Origin: Stropharia rugosoannulata
Taxonomy: Eukaryota; Basidiomycota; Agaricomycetes; Agaricales; Strophariaceae
Direction: 5' to 3'
NCBI GenBank assembly: GCA_028532985.1
Contig: JANCIK010000011.1
Span: forward strand, 682,001 to 746,000
DNA length: 64,000 nt
In this document: one piece after another, positions 1-12,083 of the stretch
Position numbering within the stretch: the first letter of the stretch is position 1
How the letters are laid out: the number at the start of each line of letters is the position of its first letter
Made by a program: the position numbers and the translations under genes
Notes under the pieces: model-generated
The model's input: the letters and a program-made list of their open reading frames with translations, nothing else
Told to the model about the DNA's origin: nothing
Databases searched by the model: none

Positions 1-301
1 TCCAGGAAAATCCTGAATTGGTCATTGACATTATTCACAAAAAACATTCGTTAAACAAGTGCAATTCAACGGGAGACACGGGCAGCAACACCTTGCTACA
101 CGAAATCAGTTTACAGCGGCATATTTACACCGGGACTTCAGTATGTATCCGCGGATAATTCAAGGAGGCGTGCAATCTCGTGTAATCCTATTCGCAGAAT
201 ATTTGTAAGGGGCGCAGAATCTCGGAACTAGCTTTCGAGGCTAAGCTTTTTCACGGTATCGCGCAGACCCGTGCGGTCAACTGGCCGTCATCGAGTCCCT
301 G
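1..301. other. Intergenic, 5' flank of the mannosidase gene
   Basis: No coding pattern was seen on either strand. The stretch lies directly upstream of the class I mannosidase start and presumably holds its promoter and 5' leader. No clear TATA box or other motif stands out. Confidence 0.4.
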
Positions 302-2496
302 ATGTTACCAACACATCGTTCGCCCCCGACCATCGAGCATCTGTCCAAGGCGGCCCACAGGCCTCTCTGCGGACTCAACAGGCTAGTCCTTCGATGGATT
401 ACCATTGCGCTCATCTCCTTCGGCATTCTGTACCTCCTATTACCTTCTCTCAACGATTACATTTGGCAACCATCTAATCTCGGACTCGACTACGCGATTC
501 CAAGGCCGCTGCCTGCGCAGATCCAGCCGCATTTCTCTCCTAAGGGAGTCGTTACCCCTGATGACAGGCGCCTTTGGGAGGCGAGGAAGAACGAGGTGAA
601 GGAGAGCTTCAAGCATGCATATGCTGGGTACAGGCGCCTGGCATTTCCTAGTGACGAAGTCTTGCCGCTGTCGGGAGGGAAGACGGACAAGTAAGTGGGC
701 CTCATAATTCGCTCGACATATCTCATTTGCCTTAGATTTAATGGATGGGGAGTAACGCTCTTCGACTCGCTGGACACCATGTGGATCATGGGCCTACGGG
801 AGGAATTTTCAGAGGCCATCTCCAGCGTTGAAGATCTAAAGTTTGACTCAACAAAGGTAAGTTCACTCTCTATTCACTGTGGAAGGCTTTGTTCAACTGT
901 TCCAAAGCCCGATAACTTTGCGTCCTTTTTTGAAACCATAATTCGCTACCTTGGTGGTTCCCTATCGGCCTTCGCGCTCTCGAAAGACAAGAGACTGCTG
1001 CACCTCGCCAACCGCTTGGGGAAAGTGCTTCTACCTGCGTTCAATGGTACCGAGTCAGGTCTCCCTGCCTACTCTGTTAACGTCCAAACGTGAGTTGGTT
1101 TATTTTTGATCGTTGGCTATGTTTATACTAGGATATTAGCGGTGAGGTCAACCCTGTTGTGGGACGAAGGTCTATACTCTTTGCCGAGGCTACGAGCTGT
1201 CAGTTGGAGTTCAAATATCTGGCTAAACTCACGGGGAACAAGGAGTACTATCAGCGGGTGCGTGTTTTTGAAGATTCAGTACCTCTCTGTTAACCCATAC
1301 ATGCCGTGTTAGGCTCAGCATGCGATGGACGTTATATATAAATCGAACACAACCGATGGGCTATTTGCGGACAAATACTTCACTGACGATGGATCTGCTG
1401 CATCGAGTGCGTATCGTTCGAAGTACACATGCTCAACACGAACTAATGGCTGTCCCCCCGTTAGCGCACCTGACGGCCGGCGCAACTGTAGACAGCGGAT
1501 ACGAATATCTCCTCAAGCAGTGGATTCTGTCGGGCGACAAACAAGCGCGGGAGCAATGTACGTCAGGTCGCTTCGCCTGTGCGAAGTGTGCGCCGCTAAT
1601 TATACTTACAGACATCAAATCCGCGAATGGGATTATCAAGAACCTCATACACATCACCGCGAAACGGGGACTGATGTATGTCGGGGATATGGATTCACAT
1701 TATGACATTGTCCTCCATCGGCTTGAGCACCTGTCGTGCTACCTACCAGGGACGCTCGCCCTCGGGGCGGCGTATCTGGACCTTTCCCCTCAGGATAGAG
1801 AGCTGCATCAGTGGGCGGCGGAAGGCCTTGCGTATACATGTTATGTATCGTATGCAGATCAGAACAGTGGTCTAGGGCCGGACCTCATGGGCATGCCGAA
1901 TAAAGGGAAGCGATGGCTGGATGAAGTTAATAAGTGGAAGGCGGAGGGGCGAATGGGGAAGCCGCCGGGGACTACAGAACCTCCTCCGCAGAAGGAGGCG
2001 GCGCTGAGGGACTATAGCGCAAACGATCCTAGATACTTGCTGAGGCCAGAGGTACGTGGGTTAAACATGTTTGATAAATTATCCATCTGACGAGTATGCG
2101 CGGGATTAGACAGTTGAATCCATTTTCTACATGTGGAGGGTGACTGGGGACGTCAAGTGGCGACAGCGAGGGTACGACATATACCAGGCTATTGAGAAAC
2201 ATACACGGACGCCCATTGGCTACGCATGTGTGAACGGAGTGGATAATCCAAGCGGCAGTCCTCTTCAGATGGACGATATGCCCAGGTCCGTGAGCTCAGA
2301 TTGTTACCACATTTATATGCTAATTGTCAACCTTAGTTTCTTCCTCGCGGAAACCCTAAAGTATCTCTACCTGCTCTTCGACGAACCCAATTCAATCACA
2401 TTGGATGAATGGGTATTTAATACTGAAGCCCACCCATTACCTGTCTTTACATGGACCAGCGAAGAGGAGGCGTTGTTCGGCGTTAATGAAAGATAG
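302..2496 (+). CDS. Class I alpha-1,2-mannosidase (GH47), type II membrane protein
   Basis: A glycoside hydrolase family 47 enzyme, predicted to remove alpha-1,2-mannose from N-glycans in the ER or Golgi. The first exon begins with a short cytosolic tail and one hydrophobic span around residues 32-52 (WITIALISFGILYLLL), giving type II topology. Family motifs follow in order: FDSLDTMWIMGL, EYLLKQW, HLSCYLPGTLALGA (the family's HLxCFxPGxLALG block), QMDDMPSFFLAETLKYLYLLF, and a C-terminal FNTEAHP. The calcium-site threonine of this class usually lies in the last motif. About seven short introns interrupt the gene. For example, the 5' part of the EYLLKQW exon joins after a gtgcgt donor, which keeps the frame. 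All motifs are present and the joined exons have no stop, so it looks functional. ER versus Golgi location cannot be decided from sequence. Confidence 0.92.
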
Positions 2497-2840
2497 AGAG
2501 CTGGCGATGCACGCACTGACTACTAAAGCTAAATGCACAGCAAACATATCTGCAACATATTTATTGGTTGATTTGGGATGTATTTATGGTAATCTTATAC
2601 AATTTCGATGACATGGAATATTATTATATTCTAGACAAGCGAAATAACTCCCCTTAACTTACATGATATTTCCAGCTCGCCGTGCATACACCGCACCACG
2701 TCAGGCAGGCGCGGCAAAATCACCTGTCCCGTTTCTATTTAGTATGGGGCAAAAAAGCTCGGTGCATCTATCATATAGAACTCACTGACCATAGCCGATG
2801 TCAGCCGATACCGTTTAGTACTATAACACGGCCATAAACA

Positions 2841-4916
2841 TTATATGACGGTTGAAAACCAAACCTCGGCGGATTCTTTGCCTTTGCCCTCTGGTGCTCT
2901 CACATCAGGTCCTTGCTGTCCCCAGAAGTCACCTCTGAAAGCTAAACCCTCCTCCCCATGCCCAATAACCCACTCTACTTCAAAGCGATCGTTAAAACCG
3001 GTAACTATGTCGTTGCCCTTGCCGTATCCTTCGTTTTCTCTGACAGCGCTGTTGGTCCAGACGATTGTGGCATTGAATAGATTTCCTGTGAAGTGCGTGA
3101 GACGGATATGCGTGGAAAATGTGCGCTCCCAAGGGATTATGTATGTTGGGACGGACGTATCAGACACGGTTAGTATACGTTTCACTGGATACGAACGGAG
3201 GAGTGCAGTACAACGAGTATGTTGGCGAGAAGTGGTGGCGGTGTCCGACGCGTGGTCCGGGACAAGACAAGGTTGGAGCACACCGTAAGCTGGGTTGGAG
3301 AATGTCTTCTCTGCGAGGACCGAAAACGGCGCACTCGGAGATTCAGGTGAATGTGGACGAGGCTTAACAGCATGCCGAGTTTTCCTCATCTCATCCCTCA
3401 ACGAATTCTCGAACCTGTTGAAGAAATATATTTAGCTCTTAAACGAAACGTCGTTATACAGTAGCAGGTAGATAATCTCAACAGACCTGTTGTTCTAATC
3501 AATTTCTTTCAAACCGAGTATTTCGTCCGCAATGCGGAACTTGATGGACTCGACGACATAATGGCCCGCTCCGGCGTCATTGCAGAGAGTGATGACTCCA
3601 AGATTGTTGTTCGGGAACCGTGCAACTTGGCTCTTGAAGCCCGGGATACTCCCGCCGTGCTCAATCACATCGATACCTTGGTATGAGTAATGCTTTTGTC
3701 CGGCACCGTAGATCTTGACACTCTAATAATAGTGATGTCAGTCAAGGCCAGAGCAGTACGGTTGCTTGAGCAACTCACAGTATCAGGATATTGAGGTGCC
3801 CCATCCATTACTGACCGCCCATAAGCTACATGTTGGAGTACGCTTTCGGGGACAACAGTCTTGTTAGTGAACGGATGGCGGCCATTGTTCATGAGCATCG
3901 CTACCCATTTAGCCTACATCGGGATGAAAAGAAGTCAGTAGGACAGTCTATATAATGTCCAACTTGCCATGTCCTGTGCAGAACTGAGCACGCCTCCGGA
4001 GGCGACCCACGGTCTTTCCTCTCCCGGACGCACAAAGTAGGGAATCATAGCAGTGCGAGTGCCGTTTTTTCCCGTGACTGTGTCCGCCATATCAAGTAAA
4101 TAGCCATTAGCAAACGTACCGCGCGCCTCTGCGACAGCGACGGAAAACGTTGAGGCGGTCATATTCAGAGGCTCGAACAAGTGCTGCGCGACGTAAGACT
4201 CGTACGTTTGATTGAGAAGAGCCTGAGGGAGGTGCGACAGAATATCGTACATCATGTTATTGTACTGAAAAGTCTGTCGGAGCTCTGCTGAAGGCTTGAG
4301 GTACCGAGCGGTGGATATCTTGCTGGGAGTCAGTGATGTGTTTGTCAGAGGTGAAGATGTTTCCTCGTACCATATCAAGCACTCCCAGTGCTTTGTTCAG
4401 GGCATAGTCGTGCTTAGGCATGCCGGTTCGATGGGACAACATATCCTGTAAAGTCACTCCTCGACTCATGTCGTCGTCCATCAGCTTCCACTCGGGAATG
4501 AGCTCGCTGATTTTAGTGGTCCAGTGTAGTTTCTCGCCCCTCTCCTTTGCGAGAGTTTCGTTCGAAATGAGCAAGCCGACGGAAATGGCAAGGAAAAGCT
4601 TGGAGTTGGACGCGATAGCAAATACGGAGTCAGCGTTCATCGGGGGGCCTCTTGCATCTGCGATTCCGTAGCCACCAAAATCGAATTGCCAGCCGTTGGG
4701 CGCCTCCTCGTCCTTCCGCACTACAGCAACTGAGACCCCAGGGACGTTCCATCTATGCACAGTCTCGTGAATGAACTCTTCAATCTTGTCCGAGACCAGC
4801 GCATTCCGTCCAGCCTCAGCGCTTGAAGAGTCAAGTACTGTTACTTTATGATTTTGAAGAGGAACCTGCAGGGCAGATATGCCGATAGCGAGAGCACAGA
4901 GGAAAAGGGCCTTCAT
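2841..4916 (-). pseudogene. Secreted beta-lactamase-like serine hydrolase, broken copy 1
   Basis: A near-identical inverted copy of the intact gene at 19293-21363. It starts with the same signal peptide (MKALFLCALAIGISALQ) and keeps the SNSK active-site motif and the YNN motif. Compared with copy 2 it has a 2-nt deletion near 4360, in the codons after MVRGN, which shifts the frame before the YNN motif. It also has a Trp-to-stop change (TAG, 3495-3497) just before the last intron. A 3-nt insertion (NKALGV versus NKAGV) and changes inside the last intron also separate the copies. With a frameshift and a nonsense codon it should not make the full enzyme. The remaining bases are still very similar, so inactivation or duplication is recent. 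A sequencing error could mimic the 2-nt deletion but is unlikely to explain both lesions. Confidence 0.85.
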
Positions 4917-5106
4917 CTTGGGCAGCCATTGAATAGTGGCCCAGCGTCTGTTTTTATTTCTCTGAGAAGTCGTTGATAGCTATCTGGCATCCGCGCGTGT
5001 ATGCTGCGCCAGCTGCGTCTGTCATCCATTGCGACATATTCCTATTCATATAACCTGTGGGGCGCTGTCAGTTTCTTTCAGAGGGCGCAAACTGGTACTG
5101 ATTGAA

Positions 5107-5121
5107 GCAGCTTGAAGCTGC
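5107..5121. promoter_or_regulatory. 15-bp palindrome in the copy 1 hydrolase promoter
   Basis: GCAGCTTGAAGCTGC is a perfect inverted repeat with a 1-nt centre, about 190 nt upstream of the start codon of copy 1. The same palindrome is kept upstream of copy 2 (19089-19103). It could be a transcription-factor site, or simply part of the duplicated block. Confidence 0.35.
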
Positions 5122-5190
5122 GTATTCTCGATGCCGCAATTGGCGATCAAGTAGGAAGATGGATCAGCGAAAGCCTTCGGCGCAATCCGC

Positions 5191-5594
5191 CGACGGCCTT
5201 GTCCGAATTTTTATGTAAGTTTCTACTAAGTTCTACTACATAAGTGTGTTTTTGATTTACTCCAATTTCACTCACGTCAGCTTCTACTTTTACACATCAT
5301 CATAGTTAGGCCCAATTAAGACCGAGGCAACCGGGGAGCTTATAAAGTACTACAGTATCCAAAGGTATCCAACTGCGCAGCGGTATAATTTAAATAAGCC
5401 TTACTTTGTTGACATATTCGACCATAAACGGAAGCAAGCATTATGGCATTGAAAGCTCACGAAGTTGCGTGCGGGATGCGAACTTGGTCCTAACTCCTTG
5501 ATACCGGATCTCCCCTTCTGCCAGCTGGTACGATAAATACGCTCAATCATTCATTAAAAGCTCAAGTAAATCCTTTCTGACAGCACACACAACC
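5191..5594. other. Intergenic, divergent promoter region
   Basis: The region lies between the duplicated block and the AMID-like gene and shows no coding pattern. It presumably holds the promoter of the oxidoreductase on the right. Confidence 0.4.
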
Positions 5595-6947
5595 ATGCCT
5601 AATATTGTCATCGTCGGCGCTGGCTTTGCAGGACTTACGATATGGAAGGCATTGGCACCACTCGTTGACGCGTCGACAGAGTACAAGCTGGTCCTCGTCT
5701 CTGCCCGACCTTACTTCTACTACCTCCCGGCTGCATGCCGCATGCTTGTGACTGCGGAAGGACGCCTCGAGGACTCGGTGCTCAAGCCGCTCCCCGATCA
5801 CTTGTACAACACCGGAAACAAGAAGCTGGTGGTCGCTTCTGTGACCTCAATCGTAGAGGACAGCAATGGCGGTGGCCATGTCCAGCTGGACAACGGAGAG
5901 GAGGTTGAATACACCGTCCTCATACTTACTCCTGGCTCTCTGTGGGACGCCGAGGGGCCTTGCGGGCTGCCAAATGGGAGAAAGGAGGCTCAGGAGGCAG
6001 TGGAAAGCTGGCGTTCTCGGTTTGCGACAGCGAAAGAAGTCGTAATTATCGGTGGGGGTGCAGTCGGTCTTGGTAAGTATCTTCAATATCGTCAGTCAAA
6101 ACCCCCGGGCTGAACGGTCGGTGTCAAAAATAGAACTTGCGGGCGAGGTACGCGACGCAGGTACAGTGAGTTGGAATACATTAACATTTGTATACCTACG
6201 CTCACCGCTTGAATTTCAGAATGTAACTGTGGTAAATGGAGCGCCGCTGCTGGTAAACAACGCCTATCCAGAGTCCTGGCGCAAGAAGGTTGGCACAAAC
6301 TACAGCGCTCGGGGAATCAAGCTTGCCTTGGGAGAATACATAGATGATCCTGCAATTAAAGATGGCTTTGTCACGACGCGGGGAGGAACGCGCCTGCCTG
6401 CTGATCTTGTGGTACGCAATATATAACCTATGGATAACGTACCTTCCTCTGACAAGCACTGAAAGGTCTCTACACGTGGGGCTCGTCCTAACACGTCGTT
6501 TATTGCCTCTTTGGATCCTGCCGTTCTTACCCCTGCGGGGACAGTCAAGGTATCACCATCTTTACAGATCACAGGGCACCCGCGTGTATTCGCGGGAGGA
6601 GATGTGATTGAGTGGACGGAGCAAAAACAAGCGGCCAAAGCTGGGAGTCACGCCGCTATCATTGCTCATAATGTCAGTGTTCTGCTTGGGCTTGGAGGTA
6701 AAAATCAGGGAGCCGAGATGAAAAAGTATACCGGGTCGAAAGAGCTTATCCTAATTGTCAACGGCAAGGTATGGGATTTACTCGTACTGCAGTTCGCGTC
6801 TTTATTAATGGCACCTCATACTAGAATGGTGGCATAGGATATGCCGATGTTCTTTGGGGGATTACGATTGGCAACTGGCTCGCAAAGGTGTTGAAGTCGC
6901 GGTCGTTACTTATCGACTATAGCATGAAGACATTAGGATTGGCATAA
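5595..6947 (+). CDS. AMID/FSP1-like FAD-NAD(P)H oxidoreductase
   Basis: A pyridine nucleotide-disulphide oxidoreductase of the AIF/AMID (AIFM2, ferroptosis suppressor) type, expected to move electrons from NAD(P)H to quinone-like acceptors. The N-terminus has the FAD dinucleotide fold (IVIVGAGFAGL). A second nucleotide fold reads IIGGGAVGLELAGEV once the intron at about 6072-6131 is removed. A further exon gives RPNTSFIASL, followed by the FAD-binding VFAGGDV and AGSHAAIIAHN. The last exon carries GITIGNWLAKVLKSRSLL and ends with TAA at 6945-6947. There are four introns of about 50-65 nt. The stretch after ELAGEVRDA is slightly short compared with homologues I remember, but all binding motifs are present. 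No mitochondrial leader is obvious, as is usual in this subfamily. Confidence 0.88.
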
Positions 6948-7686
6948 TCCCCGCTACCTTTAGGTAGTACTTGGGGTTTAAGGGAGAGTGATTGTTTTCT
7001 TTTTCCACAGTCACATATAAATTATTGGGATGATTGATGTGAGTCTCTCCTCAATGTGCTTCCACCTCCCCGTCAACCTTTCTCGGTCTCTTCTGCACTG
7101 ATGCCGTTGATCTTGCCGCTTTACACTACAAGTCATATTTCCCTACCTCCATACTGCCCTTCTGAGGCTCCGGAGCCTCTAGCATTCCTGCCCATTGTAA
7201 CTTCCTGTGGATTTTTCTACTATAATCGTTGAATGTTACATGTAGATGGTGCCGCTGATTCTATCATTGATATACCATACGCGACCCGTCATAAATGTAC
7301 GCGTGTGCGTGTGCGTTCAACTCCAGGGCTGTCCTCGCCTAACGACACTTCATCTTTTTGAACATATGAAGTTCTACTTGTATGTAGTTAATAAAACAAA
7401 TGCGATAGCAGGTGCCAACCCGCGCTACCCCCTGATAAAGAGATGTCGCCTTATAAATAGATGTCATTTTCTGTATGTAGCTATTTTACCAGGAACTTCG
7501 ACATGGTCCTCATCGAGTACTGTAGCCTTCATTCTCCCTCATTTTGCTCATCCATTTTATTGACATTGTTTTTTATTTTATCATACCTCCCAAGTGTCAT
7601 ATATGTAGTACATACCATTCCCTGCTATTCCCACTCCCTTCGTCTTTATCTGCCAGCAGATAGTTACAAAAATCAAGTTCATGTTC
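6948..7686. other. Intergenic between convergent genes
   Basis: T- and C-rich sequence between the ends of the AMID-like gene and the F-box gene. No reading frame with convincing codon use was seen. It probably holds the two 3' untranslated regions and their polyadenylation sites. Confidence 0.4.
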
Positions 7687-9231
7687 TCAATTCGTCTCAA
7701 TCAAGATGTCGACGCCGTGATTCTCCGCAATTGTCCTTAGCAGTTCCAATTCTACGAATTTAGGTCCCGGCGGTCGCGACAGGCGGAGCTCGATAGACCG
7801 CAGCCCTGGTCTCTTATCTTCTGTCACAGGCCCCCACACCCCATTATCGAATGGTTTAATCCGCGACGACAGTACGCCAGCAAGTTCCGCTGTAGACACA
7901 CAGAACCGATCTTCGAGCACCAGTGTTTCTAGGTTCGGGAGCAGGACTGAAGGCACACTCGCCTGCCGGCGGTTCACCAGACGGGGGAGGATGTAGTCGC
8001 CCGCGCGCAGCACCGTCAACCGCAGTGTGCGCAGCGAGGGAAGGGCACTGAGGAGGTGCACGATCCCCGCGTTCTCGTCCCACAGCGCGTCCGTGTCGAG
8101 CGATGACCGAAATGTAAGTGTTTCAGGAGCGCATCCTGACCGCGCCAGCATCGCCACGGGCTGCTCGGCGCTGAGGGGTGTGAGAGAGGTAATATTTAGC
8201 ATCCGCAGGGCGGGGACAGTGAGAAACTGTGTTGTTTTTGCGACGTAGCTGCCCTTATTCGTGATGGTGAGCGAGGTCAGGTGCGGGAGGAGCACGGGTG
8301 GGGAGGACGCGACCTCGAGAATGCGTTCGCCCTCGCTTGAGAACGAGATGAGGTTCGGCATCTGCTGCATCACCTGTGTAAACTCCCCTTCTCGGAATGT
8401 GCTTCCCCGTGACGCAAAATGTGTAAGTTGGACCCAGGGCGCGCGCAGGAAATGAGCGGGGTGAACGATCCCCACGACCGAGAGCTCACGCAGATTGGGC
8501 GCATCTTCGAATGCATCTAGAGGCGTCATGGACGGAATGCTGTCCAGTGGGGATAAACCAAAGTGAACGCGACGTAGACTGGGGACCTTGTGCTTGGCGA
8601 GGACAAGGTCTCCATGGTATGTAGATAGGAGGTCGGCGTCGAACGATGCGTCCTCCCATCGTTCTGAATGAGATAGTAATGTAAGGATGACGGGCCTCAC
8701 GAACGAACCGGGGTTCCTCGTGTCCACAGAAAAAGTCAAAGGTTCGTTGCGGGACCGATCCAGGCAGAGTCGGACGAACTCCTCAGTCTTGGGGCTTGGA
8801 GGTGCTCCCGGGAAAAACTTGTGGTCGAGGTGTATCTCTGACCATAACTGCGGCAGGGACAGTGAGACTGTACGCCAATAACTACAGATCCTACCTAGAA
8901 CCCACGGCATGCCACCTCCCGAGGCGCATTGACGCAAAGGCCATTTAATGCTGGATCCGCAGGCCGCAAAGAGGAATATCTCGCCAAGTATCTCGGGCGG
9001 TAACTTTCGGATTGGTGAGAGGGGAGCCTGGTATGTCGTCAATGTGGCTTTGAGCTCACTGCGGTGCGACTTGAGCTGCGAAAGCTTGGTTTGCAATGCA
9101 TTTATTTCTTCATCCACTGCAGAAAGTGTGTACTTCACTTGGTGAATCGTCTCCTCAATAAATTGTTGCTCTTCTGGGGAGGGTATAAAGGCAGAGTGCG
9201 CGAACATGTAAGGTAATGGCGGGAATGACAT
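7687..9231 (-). CDS. F-box domain protein with N-terminal coiled coil
   Basis: An uninterrupted 514-residue reading frame typical of the very large Agaricomycete F-box family. Residues about 18-65 form a likely coiled coil (EEINALQTKLSQLKSHRSEL). The F-box-like segment follows around residues 70-120, with the family signature PIRKLPPEILGEIFLFA and a downstream WRTVSLSLPQLWSEI. The rest is leucine-rich with repeated LPSLRTLRL- and LPHLTSLTI-like strings, suggesting degenerate leucine-rich repeats. F-box proteins act as substrate receptors of SCF ubiquitin ligases, but the target cannot be inferred. It has no introns, unlike its neighbours. Confidence 0.85.
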   Translation of the reverse strand: MSFPPLPYMFAHSAFIPSPEEQQFIEETIHQVKYTLSAVDEEINALQTKLSQLKSHRSELKATLTTYQAPLSPIRKLPPEILGEIFLFAACGSSIKWPLRQCASGGGMPWVLGRICSYWRTVSLSLPQLWSEIHLDHKFFPGAPPSPKTEEFVRLCLDRSRNEPLTFSVDTRNPGSFVRPVILTLLSHSERWEDASFDADLLSTYHGDLVLAKHKVPSLRRVHFGLSPLDSIPSMTPLDAFEDAPNLRELSVVGIVHPAHFLRAPWVQLTHFASRGSTFREGEFTQVMQQMPNLISFSSEGERILEVASSPPVLLPHLTSLTITNKGSYVAKTTQFLTVPALRMLNITSLTPLSAEQPVAMLARSGCAPETLTFRSSLDTDALWDENAGIVHLLSALPSLRTLRLTVLRAGDYILPRLVNRRQASVPSVLLPNLETLVLEDRFCVSTAELAGVLSSRIKPFDNGVWGPVTEDKRPGLRSIELRLSRPPGPKFVELELLRTIAENHGVDILIETN

Positions 9232-10483
9232 TGAAGATGGACCTGTGTTGGTTGTCCACGATTTTTAGTATCTCGCCGTTCTAGAGAGGAAGATAGCGAC
9301 TTGGGAAGAAGAAACGGGAAGGTACTTAGTCCAAATCGGATAGCTCTTTTTCTAGCATGATGCTAATGGCAGTGGTACGGAGTAAGGATGGATTTAAATT
9401 ACGGCCGGACCACGGTACCTTTACACACGTGCAGATCTATTTAGACTTTGTATGATTTGCGTTTTTTCGCTTGTCATATGGAATCGAAGATTCAGAGGTC
9501 AATTAGCGCTGGTCTAGCGCTGGTCAGTGTAGGCAACTACAGAATACTCAAATACATCACTGTCAGAATTTATTCGCTGAAATTTACTATAATAAAACGG
9601 TAATCATCTTCAAATCTAACTTTCTCCTTGACTCATGAGATGATTTGGGCAATAAATAGTTTGGTTTCCCGGGGTAGGCTCGGTTGTGTGAAGCTGCTGG
9701 TGTCTAGTGGTGTTTATGCCGTTCCGAATCTCCTGATGTAACACGTTGTCCATGCTGAAAAGAAGGAACAGAGTAATGTGTACTACGTACTGCCCAAGAC
9801 TGCCCATTTACCAACTTAGAAACTAATTCGCCTAATATTAGATTCATGCACAGTGCGGGGAATAGAAGACTGGAGCGGGTTGCAAGGAGAAGCTTGGATA
9901 TATCACTGTGCACACTTATACATGAGGAGAGAGAGGTTTAAGCATTACGACACAATTACGACATATAACTCGCCATTTCCGCAGTGCTGACAGGTTGGTT
10001 TGATTTCTCACTCTTACTTATTAGGGGGTATGTAAGTAGGCCACGAAAGGCCGGGAAAGGCCACGATTGCACAATCTGCCTATAAATACAGCAATCTTCC
10101 CATTAAGGTGGAGAGACTCGGAAGTGACAGAATGTTGGGATGTCATAACACATTAACAGAGCAGCCTTGATGACAGAATCACTAATCCAAGGACATGTTC
10201 TTCTTTCACATGACACTTTGTCTGAGACTAGACCACTTTTATACTCAAGATAGCTACTAGAGACTCGTACCAAGCGGCGAACCGATACGAGCACTCTGCG
10301 ACGGTGCAGATCTTACTAAAATAGCATAAATCCATTCAAACACAAAACCTGGGTTGCTTGGAATTATCCACTCAATAATACAGCGTACATAATTGTCATT
10401 GTCCTATACAATGCTCGTACATACCCAATAAAGATAAGTAGCGAAGTGACGACGAAGGAAATCAGGCATTGGAGGCAAGCGAA
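9232..10483. other. Intergenic region of 1.25 kb
   Basis: No supported gene. Short open frames here lack splice context or recognisable motifs. A local direct repeat (agcgctggtct/agcgctggtca) lies near 9510-9530. The right end is the 3' flank of the DUF6534-type gene. Confidence 0.4.
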
Positions 10484-12083
10484 TCAGCCTCGCCTGAAAG
10501 AGGGTCCCGGCTTGTCCTTTTCGTCATGCATAGTCTCCGTCGTCGTCTTCATCTCAATTGAGATAACTTGGGCACCATACTGCGAAGACGGTCAACACAG
10601 ACAATTGGGTGTATAACAGTAAATCTAATACTTACGAAGCGAGCTGCATCCGGAGACGTAGTAGTAGCGTCCCATGGACGCGCGAATCGGTCGATCGACG
10701 GAAGCACCGATGGAAGGGAGTTCGAGTTCCCTATTTCTGCCCTCAGCGTCCGGCGGGAGTTGAGTCTGCATCGGAATGAAACTTCAGTCTGACAGAGAGG
10801 CAACAAGAATAAAGCACGAACGCGGATAAGAGACTGTTGGAGTACACTATAAGGCAGTGAGTCAGCGGGTTTGGATGATAATAGCAGGTAGAAGATGCCA
10901 CTTACACTTTGCAAGGAATGTATATATCGCAAGCCAGACAACTATTTCCAATTAAACTTGATTTTTAAAATTGTATAACTTTGAGAGGACATACGGTTAT
11001 CGGGCATTGCTTGGAACTTCGCAGAAAATCAGTGGATAGTCCAGTTACATTTAGCGTATACGTACACATATGAGCATCACAACAGCGGAGACGCTAGGTT
11101 TGCGATAAGTGGTTGTATAACAAAGGAAGCGTCGAGAAGTGTATGTACCTTGTTAACAGCCCAGAACCTGTATAGATTATTAATACCCGATTTTAATGGT
11201 GGAGAAATGGAAACTGACGAATGGTATACGCAATCAGTCGGTCAACTACCCCGACCATTCTATGTCCCGTTTTAGCGCTGGTGGTAGGCACTTGCGAGTA
11301 AAGCGACATACCGCTGCAGCCCCTGAGCGCGCTTCTCAGCCAGGTACTTCAGCATCGAAATAGCAATGACGACATCCACCGATGCGCCGACCGATAGCAG
11401 AATCGTGATGAGCCATCCCTGGTCGCGTCTATAAGCTGGAATATTGGAGGATGTCGCAGCTTTCACTGCGAGGTACACGCTCGCGATGAACCGCGCCGCG
11501 CCAAGGCCTATGCATGCGAGACCAATGTTGCACCAGGGCCTGGGCAGCACTTTGTAGAGTCGCAGAGAGAAGTAGCCCTGGAGACGAGATAGTGTAGGCA
11601 TATACATTTTGTGAGTGAAAAAAAAGCTCTACCTGGACCAGGAATGTGATCGCACCGCTGACGGCAGTGACCGACCCTAGGACGGGGAACGTAGTCAGGA
11701 GCTCCGGGTGTCCGTATAACACGATAGTGGCGCGGTACACATCGTAGCAGACAGCTGTCGTATGTGTCAGCTCCAGGATCCTAAAAGCAAGGTTAGATCT
11801 ATAATTTGAACGGGAAAACAACGGGTTTAGATACCAGACTATCGCAACCTAATATAAAAATAGTAAAACTGTAAGAGCTCGTCTGTCGTTGCAAAGCGAA
11901 TTGTTCACGACTGACCAAAGCTTTGTATTGCCACTTATCATCCGCAAATGTTCCTGCGTACATATGCGTCTGCAACGTAACGATCCCAAAGATGAAGATG
12001 GCAAAGACTGATCCAATCTGAAGCGCGCCCATCGTCCCCGAAAGATCGGTATGAGAGAAGCCATTAGAGGTAGCAAGAGACAT
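10484..12083 (-). CDS. DUF6534-type multi-pass membrane protein
   Basis: A seven-helix-like fungal membrane protein of unknown function, abundant in Agaricomycetes. It is split into many small exons. Assembled by eye: MSLATSNGF start, then GALQIGSVFAIFIFGIVTLQ, a 14-nt exon (11852-11865) giving VAIVW, ILELTHTTAVCYDVYRATIV, GSVTAVSGAITFLVQGYFSL, VDVVIAISMLKYLAEKRAQG, then a MVGVVDRLIAYTIR exon that matches the family's usual DRLI-YTI block. Further short pieces include VSAVVMLIC, LVWLAIYTFLAK and VYSNSLLSA, then LNSRRTLRAE and a charged tail ending at TGA 10484-10486. The order of blocks matches the family. Individual exon edges in the C-terminal half are uncertain. No function is known. Confidence 0.72.

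Larger units (their letters stand above)
2835..5190. repeat. Inverted segmental duplication, left arm
   Basis: About 2.35 kb matching 19018-21372 in reverse complement. It covers the whole serine hydrolase gene plus about 270 bp of 5' flank. Similarity stops at the gene's stop codon on one side, and near the cgcaat at 5181-5186 on the other, where the flanks become different. About 13.8 kb of unrelated genes separate the arms. Confidence 0.85.

Noticed and set aside
1411..1468. Apparent frameshift in the mannosidase gene
   Set aside because: A gtgcgt donor and gttag acceptor remove this stretch and restore the EYLLKQW frame.
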